From NCBI GenBank assembly GCA_963716085.1, contig OY970288.1:3348001-3412000 (forward strand): a stretch of 64,000 nt of DNA, read 5' to 3'. The DNA comes from Persicitalea sp963716085 (GTDB lineage: Bacteria; Bacteroidota; Bacteroidia; Cytophagales; Spirosomataceae). Below, piece by piece: positions 56,842 to 64,000 of the stretch (position 1 is the stretch's first letter; each line of letters starts with the position of its first letter). A program made the translations under genes and the position numbers. The notes beneath the pieces are model-generated. The model ran no database searches, was not told the DNA's origin, and saw nothing but the letters and a program-made list of their open reading frames with translations.

Positions 56842-58095
56842 CTAAGAACGTTCATACCGCGACTTATTCGATCGGTTGCGCTTGGCTTTCTCGGGTGAAG
56901 GCCGCTGGCGATTGGGCCGCGGGCCGCGCTGCTGTTGCTTCGGCGGCTCGGGATTATGGTCTACTAATGGGAACGGATGATCGCTGATGACGGGAATCCT
57001 TTGGCCGATCAGCTTCTCGATGTCTTTCAGGTACGCCTTCTCGATGGCATCGCAGAATGAATAAGCCGTGCCGTCGGCCCCGGCGCGGCCCGTCCGGCCG
57101 ATGCGGTGGACGTAGGTTTCAGCGATGTTCGGAATTTCGAAGTTGATGACGTATTCCAGCTCGTCCACATCGATGCCCCGGGCGGCGATGTCGGTCGCTA
57201 CCAGTACACGGGTGGTCTGGGCCTTAAAGTTGGACAGGGCGCGCTGCCGGGCGTTCTGGGCTTTGTTGCCGTGAATGGCCTCGGCCTTGATACCGGTACG
57301 GTTCAGCACTTTCACCACCTTATCGGCCCCGTGCTTGGTGCGGGTGAATACCAGGGCGGTTTTGATTTTCTGGTTGCTCAGTACATGCAGCAGCAAGGCG
57401 TTCTTGTTGCCCTTGTCCACAAAGTAGATGTACTGCTGCACCGTCTCGGCCGTGGTAGACTCGGGCGTCACCGATACCTTGGACGGATTGTACAGGATGC
57501 TGTCCGATAGTTTGATGATCTCGGGCGGCATGGTCGCCGAGAAAAAAAGCGACTGCCGTTTCTTGGGCAAGGCGGCCAGCAACTTCTTGACATCGTGGAT
57601 AAAACCCATGTCCAGCATTCGGTCGGCTTCGTCGAGGACGAAGATTTCGATGTCTTTCAGGGAAATGAAGCCCTGATTCATCAGGTCGAGCAGGCGGCCC
57701 GGCGTGGCGACGAGGATGTCCACGCCACGTTGCAGGGTTTTAGTCTGTGGATTCTGGTTGACGCCGCCGAAAATCACGGTACAGGCCAGATTGGTATGCC
57801 GGCCGTAGGCCGTAAAGCTTTCCTCGATTTGGATAGCCAGCTCGCGGGTCGGCGTCACGATCAGGCTACGGATTTTGCGTCGGCCACCCTGCGGCTTTTC
57901 TTTATTTAATAATTGTAAAATAGGAATGGCGAAGGCGGCCGTTTTGCCGGTACCCGTTTGCGCGCAGCCCAGCAGGTCTTTTCCCTGCAGCACCAGCGGA
58001 ATGGATTGGGCTTGAATCGGGGTGGGTTCGGTGTAGCCCGCTTCTTTGACTGCTTTCAGGAAAGGCGTATCTAGATTTAATGCTTCAAAAGTCAT
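56842..58095 (-). CDS. rhlE: DEAD-box RNA helicase RhlE
   Basis: This 417-residue ATP-dependent RNA helicase acts in the cytoplasm on ribosome or mRNA structure, often cold-induced. All core motifs are present: Q motif GYTEPTPIQAQSI, AQTGTGKTAA, PTRELAIQ, TPGRLLDL, DEAD, SAT, ATDIAARGID and HRIGRTGRAG. The C-terminal tail from about 375 is basic and disordered (RGPRPNRQRPSPEKAKRNRS), typical of RhlE for RNA contact. The 5-prime leader contains a terminator-like hairpin (58121-58158). Confidence 0.95.
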   Translation of the reverse strand: MTFEALNLDTPFLKAVKEAGYTEPTPIQAQSIPLVLQGKDLLGCAQTGTGKTAAFAIPILQLLNKEKPQGGRRKIRSLIVTPTRELAIQIEESFTAYGRHTNLACTVIFGGVNQNPQTKTLQRGVDILVATPGRLLDLMNQGFISLKDIEIFVLDEADRMLDMGFIHDVKKLLAALPKKRQSLFFSATMPPEIIKLSDSILYNPSKVSVTPESTTAETVQQYIYFVDKGNKNALLLHVLSNQKIKTALVFTRTKHGADKVVKVLNRTGIKAEAIHGNKAQNARQRALSNFKAQTTRVLVATDIAARGIDVDELEYVINFEIPNIAETYVHRIGRTGRAGADGTAYSFCDAIEKAYLKDIEKLIGQRIPVISDHPFPLVDHNPEPPKQQQRGPRPNRQRPSPEKAKRNRSNKSRYERS

Positions 58096-58120
58096 CGATG
58101 AAATTCAGTTTCTGTACATA

Positions 58121-58158
58121 AAAAAAGGCCCATCCAGGCGGAAATGCCCTGGGGCCCG
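58121..58158 (-). promoter_or_regulatory. Terminator-like hairpin in the rhlE leader
   Basis: Read on the minus strand, GGGCCCCAGGGC and GCCTGGATGGGCC form a stem with bulges around ATTTCC and are followed at once by seven T. It lies 26 bases before the rhlE ATG and no other minus-strand gene lies upstream. Transcription attenuation controlling the helicase gene is possible. A weak promoter-like TACCTTG lies farther upstream (about 58174-58180). Confidence 0.5.
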
Positions 58159-58202
58159 GTCATAAAAAGCTGCAAGGTACGGTTTTATTAGGGGATAATG
58201 AC

Positions 58203-58237
58203 GTTTGGTCAGGGCGAACCCATGGGTTCGCCCAAAC
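58203..58237. repeat. Perfect 22-base palindrome
   Basis: GGGCGAACCCA at 58212-58222 meets its exact inverse at 58223-58233, and GTTTG (58203-58207) is mirrored by CAAAC (58233-58237). It lies in the spacer between the divergent rhlE and msrB genes. It may be a dispersed palindrome or a regulator site; no other copy was found in the window. Confidence 0.6.
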
Positions 58238-58312
58238 AATTGGATAAACCAATCCCGCGCCTTCCACGTTAGTTAAGCCGAATCGTTTTTATAAAAAATC
58301 TACCTAAAATCA

Positions 58313-58819
58313 ATGAAGACCATCAGAATCATAACTCTTTTTAGCGCTCTCTTTGGCGTATTCTCTTGTTCGCAAGCCCAGAAAAATTCGACAGACATCA
58401 GCGACGCCAGCAGCGACGCCAAGCCCCGGCAAGTGGATCGCAGCGACACCGAATGGCGGCAGCAACTCACCGCTCAGCAGTATTACGTGCTGCGCGAAAA
58501 AGGCACCGAACGCCCCTTTTCCAGTGCTTTGAATAACAACAAGAAGAAGGGAACTTACGTATGCGCCGCTTGCAATACACCACTGTTTAGCTCCGATGCC
58601 AAGTTCGATTCCGGTACGGGTTGGCCGAGCTTTTACCAACCCATCGACGCCAAGAACGTCGAGGAAGAAACCGACCGCTCGATGGGCATGGCTCGCACGG
58701 AAGTACTGTGCGAGGTGTGTGGCGGTCATTTGGGACACGTCTTTGACGATGGCCCCAAGCCGACCGGACTGCGCTATTGCATGAACGGCGACGCCTTGAA
58801 ATTCGAGCCAAAGAAATAA
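58313..58819 (+). CDS. msrB: Peptide-methionine (R)-S-oxide reductase MsrB, exported lipoprotein form
   Basis: This 168-residue enzyme reduces methionine-R-sulfoxide in proteins. The N-terminal lipoprotein signal ends GVFSC (Cys19), so it acts outside the cytoplasm. The MsrB domain has zinc Cys pairs VCAACNTP (Cys84, Cys87) and CEVCGGHLGHVFDD (Cys133, Cys136), GTGWPSFYQPI, and catalytic Cys156 in RYCMNGDALKF. It is divergent from rhlE. A hairpin follows the stop. Confidence 0.95.
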   Translation: MKTIRIITLFSALFGVFSCSQAQKNSTDISDASSDAKPRQVDRSDTEWRQQLTAQQYYVLREKGTERPFSSALNNNKKKGTYVCAACNTPLFSSDAKFDSGTGWPSFYQPIDAKNVEEETDRSMGMARTEVLCEVCGGHLGHVFDDGPKPTGLRYCMNGDALKFEPKK

Positions 58820-58841
58820 GCGCTGCGGTCTTATACGAATC

Positions 58842-58871
58842 AAGCCGGACGTACCGCCATTCGTCCGGCTT
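58842..58871 (+). terminator. Hairpin after msrB
   Basis: Arms AAGCCGGACG (58842-58851) and CGTCCGGCTT (58862-58871) are perfectly complementary around a 10-base loop. The trailing T stretch is weak. A promoter -7 element starts 5 bases later. Confidence 0.65.
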
Positions 58872-58875
58872 TCGT

Positions 58876-58883
58876 TATCTTTG
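58876..58883 (+). promoter_or_regulatory. Candidate -7 element of the PBP gene
   Basis: TATCTTTG is an exact match to TAnnTTTG and lies 55 bases before the ATG at 58938. No TTG -33 is seen at the expected spacing; the msrB hairpin occupies that space. Confidence 0.45.
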
Positions 58884-58937
58884 GCGCAATCTGACGGGCA
58901 AAGCCCGGTCAGAACTCCTCTTAAGCACTGGTGGTAC

Positions 58938-61520
58938 ATGGAAGCTATTCTAGCTTTTTTCAATACGATAAAAAATACCCTGTTACGCGCCAACGACTGG
59001 CTGGCGGCTAAGTTGGACGCCGCCTTCTATGCCTTGGGCGTCAAAATTTTTGGCTGGGAGCGTCTCGATCCGTTTTTAGATAGTCTGCGCGCCCGCTCCC
59101 AATCCGCGCGGTCTTATTGGGCCGAGACGGTCGACACGCATTCTGCTTACTACAAGCCCATTGCCAGACTTTGGAAGTTCGCGGGCTGGGGAATTTTTCT
59201 GGCGGTCTTCTACATCTTCTGCATCCAAACCAACTTCCTGTGGCTGATGGGCAGTATGCCCAGCGTGGAGGATTTGCAAGATCCCAAGGTCAACCAATCG
59301 TCGGAAATCTATACCTCAGACGGGATCATGATCGGTAAATTTTACACCGAAAACCGGACACCCATTGGTTATGAGCAAATCTCTCCGAACGTGATCGAAG
59401 CCCTGATAGCCACCGAAGACGAACGCTTCTACGACCACTCCGGCATCGACTTGCGGGCCATGGGCCGGGTGGCGGCCGGTCTGCTCACGGGCAGCACCGA
59501 TCAGGGCGGCGGCAGCACCGTGACGCAGCAATTGGCCAAGAAACTATTCAAGACCCGTCGTCGTGACGCGCGTGGACTGCTGGGCGGCATACCGTTGCTG
59601 GGCACCCTGGTTTTCAAAACCAAGGAGTGGATTACGGCCATCAAATTGGAGCGGAACTTCACGAAGGAGGAAATCATCACGATGTACCTCAACACCGTCG
59701 ACTACGGCAATAACGCCTACGGCATCAATACCGCCGCCCGCTCGTATTTCAGCAAATCGCCCGACAGCCTTAGCGTGCAGGAAGCCGCCGTGCTGGTGGG
59801 CTTGCAAAAGGCCACGACCACGTATAACCCCATTCGCAATCCCGACCGCTCGCTCGAGCGCCGCAACGTGGTGCTGGGCCGCATGGCCAACTTCAACTAC
59901 CTCACCCGCGCCGAGGCCGACTCGATCAGTCAACTGCCCATCGAGCTGAAAGTGAAGTTCGAGACGCCCTACGATGGCAACGCCAACTACTTCAAGAACG
60001 CCGTGGTGGATTACGTCAAGAAATGGGGCGAAGAAAACGGGTACGACCTGTACACCGACGGGTTGAAAATTTACACGACCATCGACTCCCGAATGCAGGA
60101 GCACGCCGAAAAGGCGCTGGAAACCAAGATGCGGGATTTGCAGAAAACTTTTGAAGAACACTGGGGCCGACAGAACCCCTGGCGCGACGAAAGAGGTCAG
60201 GAAATTCCGAACTTCCTGGAAGATGTCATCAAGCGTACCGCCGGGTATAAAGCCCTGGCGGCGAAGTTTCCCAATCAGCCCGATTCGGTCAGCTTTTATC
60301 TCAATAAAAAAGACACCATGACTGTCTACGACTGGAAAACGAGCGGGTCGATGGTACGGGTGTGGAGTTCGATGGACTCGCTGGAGTACTATAAGCGGAT
60401 CATGCGGGCGGGCATGATGGCCATGGAGCCGCAGACGGGGCACATCAAGGCTTGGGTCGGCGGTTTGGACTATAATTTCTTCAAGTACGACCACGTGAAG
60501 CAGGGCAAGCGGCAGCCGGGCTCTACTTTCAAACCCTTCGTGTACACCACGGCCATCGACGACACCACCTACAACATTACCCCCTGCGACCGCATTCAGG
60601 ACAGGCCCTACGTCCGCGAGATGATGATCAATGGCAAGAAACAGCGCTGGGCACCTCGTAATTCCAATGGCTACTTCACCTATTCCAACATGACGCTCCG
60701 CCGGGCTTTGGCGCAGTCGGTGAATTCCGTCACGGTGCAACTCACCGAAAAAGTGGGGCCAAAGGACGTGGTGCAATACGCCGAGAAAATGGGTATCAGT
60801 ACTCCTCTACGGGCCGAAATGGGCATTGGTCTGGGAATTTTCGACGTGTCGCTCTACGACATGGTGGCGGCCTACTCGATATTTGTAAACTCTGGTACTT
60901 ACACCTCGCCCGTCTTGGTAACGCGCATAGAAGATCAGCGCGGCGCCATCATCGAGGAGTTTGTCCCCGAGCGCCGTCAAGCCATCCGGCCCGAGTCGGC
61001 TTTCCTGATGCGGCACATGCTCAAGGGAGGCGTCGAGGAGCCGGGCGGCACCTCGCGCGCGCTCTACAACTTCACGGGCGTGGTCACAAACAAGGGCGAA
61101 ATCGGGGGTAAGACGGGAACCACTTCCAACAACTCCGACGGCTGGTACATGTGCATCACGCCCGACCTCGTGATGGGGGCCTGGGTAGGCGGCGACGACC
61201 GCTCGATTCACTTCCGCAGCACTAGCCTCGGTCAGGGGTCAAGAATGGCACTACCCATCGTGGGAAGTTTTCTGGAAGACGTATATAAAGACAAGACCCT
61301 GGATGTGAAGCCGCGCGCTTTTTCGCCACCGATGGTCAAGATCGAGAAAGAGTACAAATGCGCCTATCCGGTGTACGAACCCGACACGCTGGAATTCGAG
61401 CCGGACGAGGAGCCGTTTATGCCCGATGAGATCAGTCCTTCGGCGGGACCACCTATTGGCCCCCCCCCACCGACCTTGCCCGTGCCTTCGGCGGATTCAG
61501 TGCGGAAGCGGATTCGGTAG
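58938..61520 (+). CDS. Class A penicillin-binding protein (PBP1A type)
   Basis: This is an 860-residue bifunctional cell-wall synthase. It starts at MEAILAFFNTIKNTL; the upstream TTG frame overlaps the promoter. One transmembrane helix (WGIFLAVFYIFCIQTNFLWL) is followed by a GT51 glycosyltransferase domain with ATEDERFYDHSGID (catalytic Glu), GGGSTVTQQLAKKLFKTRR and TMYLNTVDYGNNAYGINTAA. The transpeptidase domain has the SxxK serine in GSTFKPFVYT, SVNSV (SxN) and GGKTGTTSNNSDGW (KTG). A Pro-rich tail (GPPIGPPPPTLPVP) ends the protein. It polymerises glycan strands and cross-links peptides at the outer face of the inner membrane. Confidence 0.95.
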   Translation: MEAILAFFNTIKNTLLRANDWLAAKLDAAFYALGVKIFGWERLDPFLDSLRARSQSARSYWAETVDTHSAYYKPIARLWKFAGWGIFLAVFYIFCIQTNFLWLMGSMPSVEDLQDPKVNQSSEIYTSDGIMIGKFYTENRTPIGYEQISPNVIEALIATEDERFYDHSGIDLRAMGRVAAGLLTGSTDQGGGSTVTQQLAKKLFKTRRRDARGLLGGIPLLGTLVFKTKEWITAIKLERNFTKEEIITMYLNTVDYGNNAYGINTAARSYFSKSPDSLSVQEAAVLVGLQKATTTYNPIRNPDRSLERRNVVLGRMANFNYLTRAEADSISQLPIELKVKFETPYDGNANYFKNAVVDYVKKWGEENGYDLYTDGLKIYTTIDSRMQEHAEKALETKMRDLQKTFEEHWGRQNPWRDERGQEIPNFLEDVIKRTAGYKALAAKFPNQPDSVSFYLNKKDTMTVYDWKTSGSMVRVWSSMDSLEYYKRIMRAGMMAMEPQTGHIKAWVGGLDYNFFKYDHVKQGKRQPGSTFKPFVYTTAIDDTTYNITPCDRIQDRPYVREMMINGKKQRWAPRNSNGYFTYSNMTLRRALAQSVNSVTVQLTEKVGPKDVVQYAEKMGISTPLRAEMGIGLGIFDVSLYDMVAAYSIFVNSGTYTSPVLVTRIEDQRGAIIEEFVPERRQAIRPESAFLMRHMLKGGVEEPGGTSRALYNFTGVVTNKGEIGGKTGTTSNNSDGWYMCITPDLVMGAWVGGDDRSIHFRSTSLGQGSRMALPIVGSFLEDVYKDKTLDVKPRAFSPPMVKIEKEYKCAYPVYEPDTLEFEPDEEPFMPDEISPSAGPPIGPPPPTLPVPSADSVRKRIR

Positions 61521-61527
61521 GGTAATT

Positions 61528-62121
61528 CTATAAATTTCCCGAAAGCTGAACACCCATCTTTTTCAATTGCCTTACTCTCAGGGTAATAATATTGACATCC
61601 AAGTTTACGGGAGAAAGTGGCGCATCCGCTCCGTTACGGGTCACGCTGGCAATCTTCTCTACCACGTCCATCCCTTTTATTACTTTTCCATATACGGTGT
61701 AGTTTCCATCTAGCCTGGATTCCCCTTCCTTGTTTTGAACGATATAAAATTGACAACGGGCCGAATACTTTCCTGGATTGTTATCCCGGCCCGCTGCAAA
61801 TGCACCGTACGTATGCTTCAAAGAGGGCACAAACTCCGGCTGCAATAAATAGGTAGAATCGGTAAATCCTGCTTCGGTATCAGGGCACCCGCCTTGGATG
61901 ACAAAACCTGGGACCACTCGGTTGAAAGTGAGAGAGTCCCAGTAACTTTCGTTTGCCAACTGGATAAAACTCGCTTTGTGGTTAGGTGTTTCATCATAGA
62001 GCCAAATCAAAATTTCACCGTAGGGAGTCTTTATTTGCCCTATTTCAGCCTTTTTTTGCGCGTTGGCTGTTGTTGAACACAGCAGAAGAAGCAAAAGAAT
62101 ACCGTATACAGATTTGAGCAT
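61528..62121 (-). CDS. Peptidyl-prolyl cis-trans isomerase, cyclophilin type
   Basis: This 197-residue exported foldase has a signal peptide (about 1-22, ending TTANAQ). The cyclophilin fold begins IKTPYGEILIWLYDETPNHKA. Characteristic stretches are SLTFNRVVPGFVIQGGCPD, with the Arg of the active site, CQFYIVQN and LDGNYTVYGKVIKGMDVVEKI. It is convergent with the penicillin-binding protein gene, 7 bases apart. It probably helps fold periplasmic or outer-membrane proteins. Confidence 0.92.
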   Translation of the reverse strand: MLKSVYGILLLLLLCSTTANAQKKAEIGQIKTPYGEILIWLYDETPNHKASFIQLANESYWDSLTFNRVVPGFVIQGGCPDTEAGFTDSTYLLQPEFVPSLKHTYGAFAAGRDNNPGKYSARCQFYIVQNKEGESRLDGNYTVYGKVIKGMDVVEKIASVTRNGADAPLSPVNLDVNIITLRVRQLKKMGVQLSGNL

Positions 62122-62263
62122 GGTTGTTGGATTTTGAAAATGAATGTAAGGGTTGAGGTGGGCTAATATATGGTAGATTCAAGTTATAACTGCTACACGC
62201 TCTTCATTTTTGAGTTTGGGGGCAACTTTGCGGGCACAGACTTACAGCTCGCTTTATTTTATT

Positions 62264-62271
62264 TACTTTTG
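62264..62271 (+). promoter_or_regulatory. Candidate -7 element
   Basis: TACTTTTG matches TAnnTTTG and lies 29 bases before the ATG at 62301. A TTG at the -33 spacing is not evident, so this is a partial match only. Confidence 0.35.
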
Positions 62272-62300
62272 CTTCAACGCATCCAAAAACTCCCCCCCAC

Positions 62301-63383
62301 ATGCGACTTTTTCCATACCGCAGACTCTCGAAATATCTGGCTACAATCCTGTTGGGCGTAGCCTTGCCGTACAGCGTTTTTGCCCAAGACGACGATGACT
62401 TTGACCCTGACGCCTTTGAAATGGCCGATGAAACGCCCATCAAGCGTTTTAGCACCAACAAAATCAACAACCTCAGTCCTACCCGTCTGGTAGGTATCAG
62501 CTTCGATTACCTGGGAGGTTACACCATGTCTTCGGAAGCCGCTGCCGGCTTGAGCGCTACGGATGCGGCCGGGTATTCGCCCTACGATGCGCCGGTCAAT
62601 CGAAACAGCGGCTTGCGGCTGGATGCCAATATTCCGCTCGTTTCCAAAAGCAATATTATCGCTAACCTGACCGCCTCCTATTGGGAGAGTCGCTACGACA
62701 TCGACGAGACCAGGGTGAACCCCGCCCATCAAATCGCCCTCAATCACGCACGTCATCCACTCCGCACCACCACCCTTGGGGCGCTGATTTTCAAGCCCCT
62801 GGACGAAAAACACTTCCTGGTTTTTCAGGCCGAAGCTGCCCTGAACGGCAACTATGACTTCGGTGATATCAAACCGGACTTCGGGCTGACGAAATACAGC
62901 GCAACCGCTATTTACGGCTGGAAGTTTGACGACAACCGTAACCTGGGCGTCGGCATAACGCGCACGTACCGGGGAGGCAGGGTACTGCACATCCCCGTGC
63001 TGCTGTGGAACCGAACCTTCAATGACCGGTGGGGAATGGAACTTCTGCTGCCTGCGCGTGGCCACGCCCGGTACAACTTCTCGACTAAATCGGTGCTGAT
63101 GCTGGGCTATGAACTGGAAGGACAAAGCTACCATGTACAGTCGGCGCCGGGAGCCAACACCACCTATGGATTTTCGCAAATGGAACTCAGAAAGTCCGAG
63201 ATTCGGGCGCGGGTATCGTGGGACAAGAGTCTGACTGATTTTATTTGGTTCAACGTTCAGGCGGGGGTGCGTCCCATGTATCGCTATGAGCTGGCCCAAC
63301 GAGAAAATGCCGATGCCTTTATATCCAACCGGATGGGCATGCCGTTGTACTTTCGCGTAGGGTTCAATCTGGTGAGTCCGTAA
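62301..63383 (+). CDS. DUF6268-like outer-membrane beta-barrel protein
   Basis: This 360-residue protein has a signal peptide (about 1-29, ending YSVFAQ) and an acidic linker (DDDDFDPDAFEMADE). Amphipathic strands from about 50 to the end fit an outer-membrane barrel, ending YFRVGFNLVSP. WNRTFNDRWGMELLLPA and the overall layout fit the DUF6268 family of Bacteroidota. The function is unknown. A DUF2147-type gene follows 50 bases later. Confidence 0.72.
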   Translation: MRLFPYRRLSKYLATILLGVALPYSVFAQDDDDFDPDAFEMADETPIKRFSTNKINNLSPTRLVGISFDYLGGYTMSSEAAAGLSATDAAGYSPYDAPVNRNSGLRLDANIPLVSKSNIIANLTASYWESRYDIDETRVNPAHQIALNHARHPLRTTTLGALIFKPLDEKHFLVFQAEAALNGNYDFGDIKPDFGLTKYSATAIYGWKFDDNRNLGVGITRTYRGGRVLHIPVLLWNRTFNDRWGMELLLPARGHARYNFSTKSVLMLGYELEGQSYHVQSAPGANTTYGFSQMELRKSEIRARVSWDKSLTDFIWFNVQAGVRPMYRYELAQRENADAFISNRMGMPLYFRVGFNLVSP

Positions 63384-63433
63384 TCATTACTAGCGAACCG
63401 TTTTTCTCATAACACCCAAAATCAACCACAACC

Positions 63434-63937
63434 ATGAACATTCCCAAAATCCTGATGGCCGCTTTGGCCGTGCTACTAGTGACACTTAGCCTTGCGGCGG
63501 CGCAAAGCCTCGACAATCCTGCCGACATTATTGTGGGCAACTGGCAGCCGAGCAACGGGCAATCCGTCATCCAGATTTACAAAGGAAGGGAAGCCGCCGG
63601 CGAGGATCCCAAAAAAATCTACGGACGCACCATTTGGCTCAAAGAGCCCAACGACCCCGAAACCAATCAGCCGAATCTGGACAAGAACAACCCGGATGAA
63701 TCCAAACGCAAAACCCCTCGCAAAGGGCTGGTTATCATGAAGGATGTGACATTTACTGGTTCCAAAGATAAACTCACTTGGGGAGAAGGCTCCATCTATG
63801 ATCCAAACAACGGCTCCACCTACTCTTTTGAAGCAACGATATCACCCCAAAACCTGAACGTAATGGAAGGGCGTGGCTACATCGGCGTTTCGCTTTTTGG
63901 CCGCACAGATACCTGGAAGCGCTTGGTCAAAAAATGA
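63434..63937 (+). CDS. DUF2147-family exported protein
   Basis: This 167-residue protein has a signal peptide (1-23, ending LAAAQ). The mature part IIVGNWQPSNGQSVIQIYKG, KIYGRTIWLKEPNDP and RKGLVIMKDV fits DUF2147, a lipocalin-like beta-barrel. GEGSIYDPNNGSTYS and GYIGVSLFGRTDTWKR near the end are also typical of this family. Periplasmic or secreted; function unknown. The last 63 bases of the window after the stop hold nothing recognisable. Confidence 0.86.
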   Translation: MNIPKILMAALAVLLVTLSLAAAQSLDNPADIIVGNWQPSNGQSVIQIYKGREAAGEDPKKIYGRTIWLKEPNDPETNQPNLDKNNPDESKRKTPRKGLVIMKDVTFTGSKDKLTWGEGSIYDPNNGSTYSFEATISPQNLNVMEGRGYIGVSLFGRTDTWKRLVKK

Positions 63938-64000
63938 GAGGCGTCACACGCTCGCTAGCCGGTTCAGCTTACTATGATCTGTAATTGGGACGCTCGATCC

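Overview
The window looks like a chromosome segment from a Bacteroidota bacterium, most likely order Cytophagales (Spirosomataceae/Dyadobacter-like). The evidence is three SusC/SusD units, a protease with a type IX secretion C-terminal domain, lipoproteins in the Bacteroidota style, promoter-like TAnnTTTG elements and almost no Shine-Dalgarno sequences. Genus is not resolved. No rRNA, tRNA, CRISPR array or intact insertion sequence was seen.

Bases 1-44.8 kb form one large or composite polysaccharide-utilisation region. First come two tandem, closely related SusC/SusD pairs (1-7964; the first SusC is cut by the window edge) and three heparinase II/III-type lyase-like proteins (8129-13931). Next are fructose-1,6-bisphosphatase, a nucleoside-permease-type MFS carrier and a sulfatase (14028-18247). 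A LacI-type regulator with a transposase-like zinc ribbon at its N-terminus (18251-19426, minus) stands divergent from a second block. That block holds SusC/SusD, a secreted FAD oxidoreductase, a protein with an ApbE-type flavinylation motif, two sulfatases, a PhyH-type dioxygenase, a second flavinylation-motif protein and a Tat-exported FAD oxidoreductase (19769-34603). After a pair of tiny paralogous minus-strand genes come an 870-residue probable six-hairpin enzyme, a sodium:solute symporter, a GH2 glycosidase and a third FAD oxidoreductase without a signal peptide (35041-44813). The enzyme set suggests outer-membrane capture, desulfation and lyase cleavage of a sulfated, probably uronate-containing glycan, with an oxidative step. 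The most novel reading is a periplasmic flavin relay: FAD enzymes paired with covalently flavinylated proteins inside a glycan locus.

Bases 44.8-48 kb hold a T9SS-type metalloprotease flanked by two almost duplicate small lipoproteins. From 48.5 kb onward the content is mostly housekeeping: gpsA, a DUF2853 protein, a TolC/membrane-fusion pair, a GH-like lipoprotein, an Ig-like lipoprotein, a probable Gfo/Idh/MocA 3-prime remnant, rhlE, msrB, a class A penicillin-binding protein, a cyclophilin, a DUF6268-like barrel and a DUF2147-like protein.

Intergenic spaces are rich in palindromic repeats of several families. They include a four-copy element built from GAATGAGT-like octamers, a two-copy double hairpin just upstream of two FAD oxidoreductase genes, and long hairpins in susC-susD spacers. 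Functions were assigned by reading motifs only; no database search was possible.
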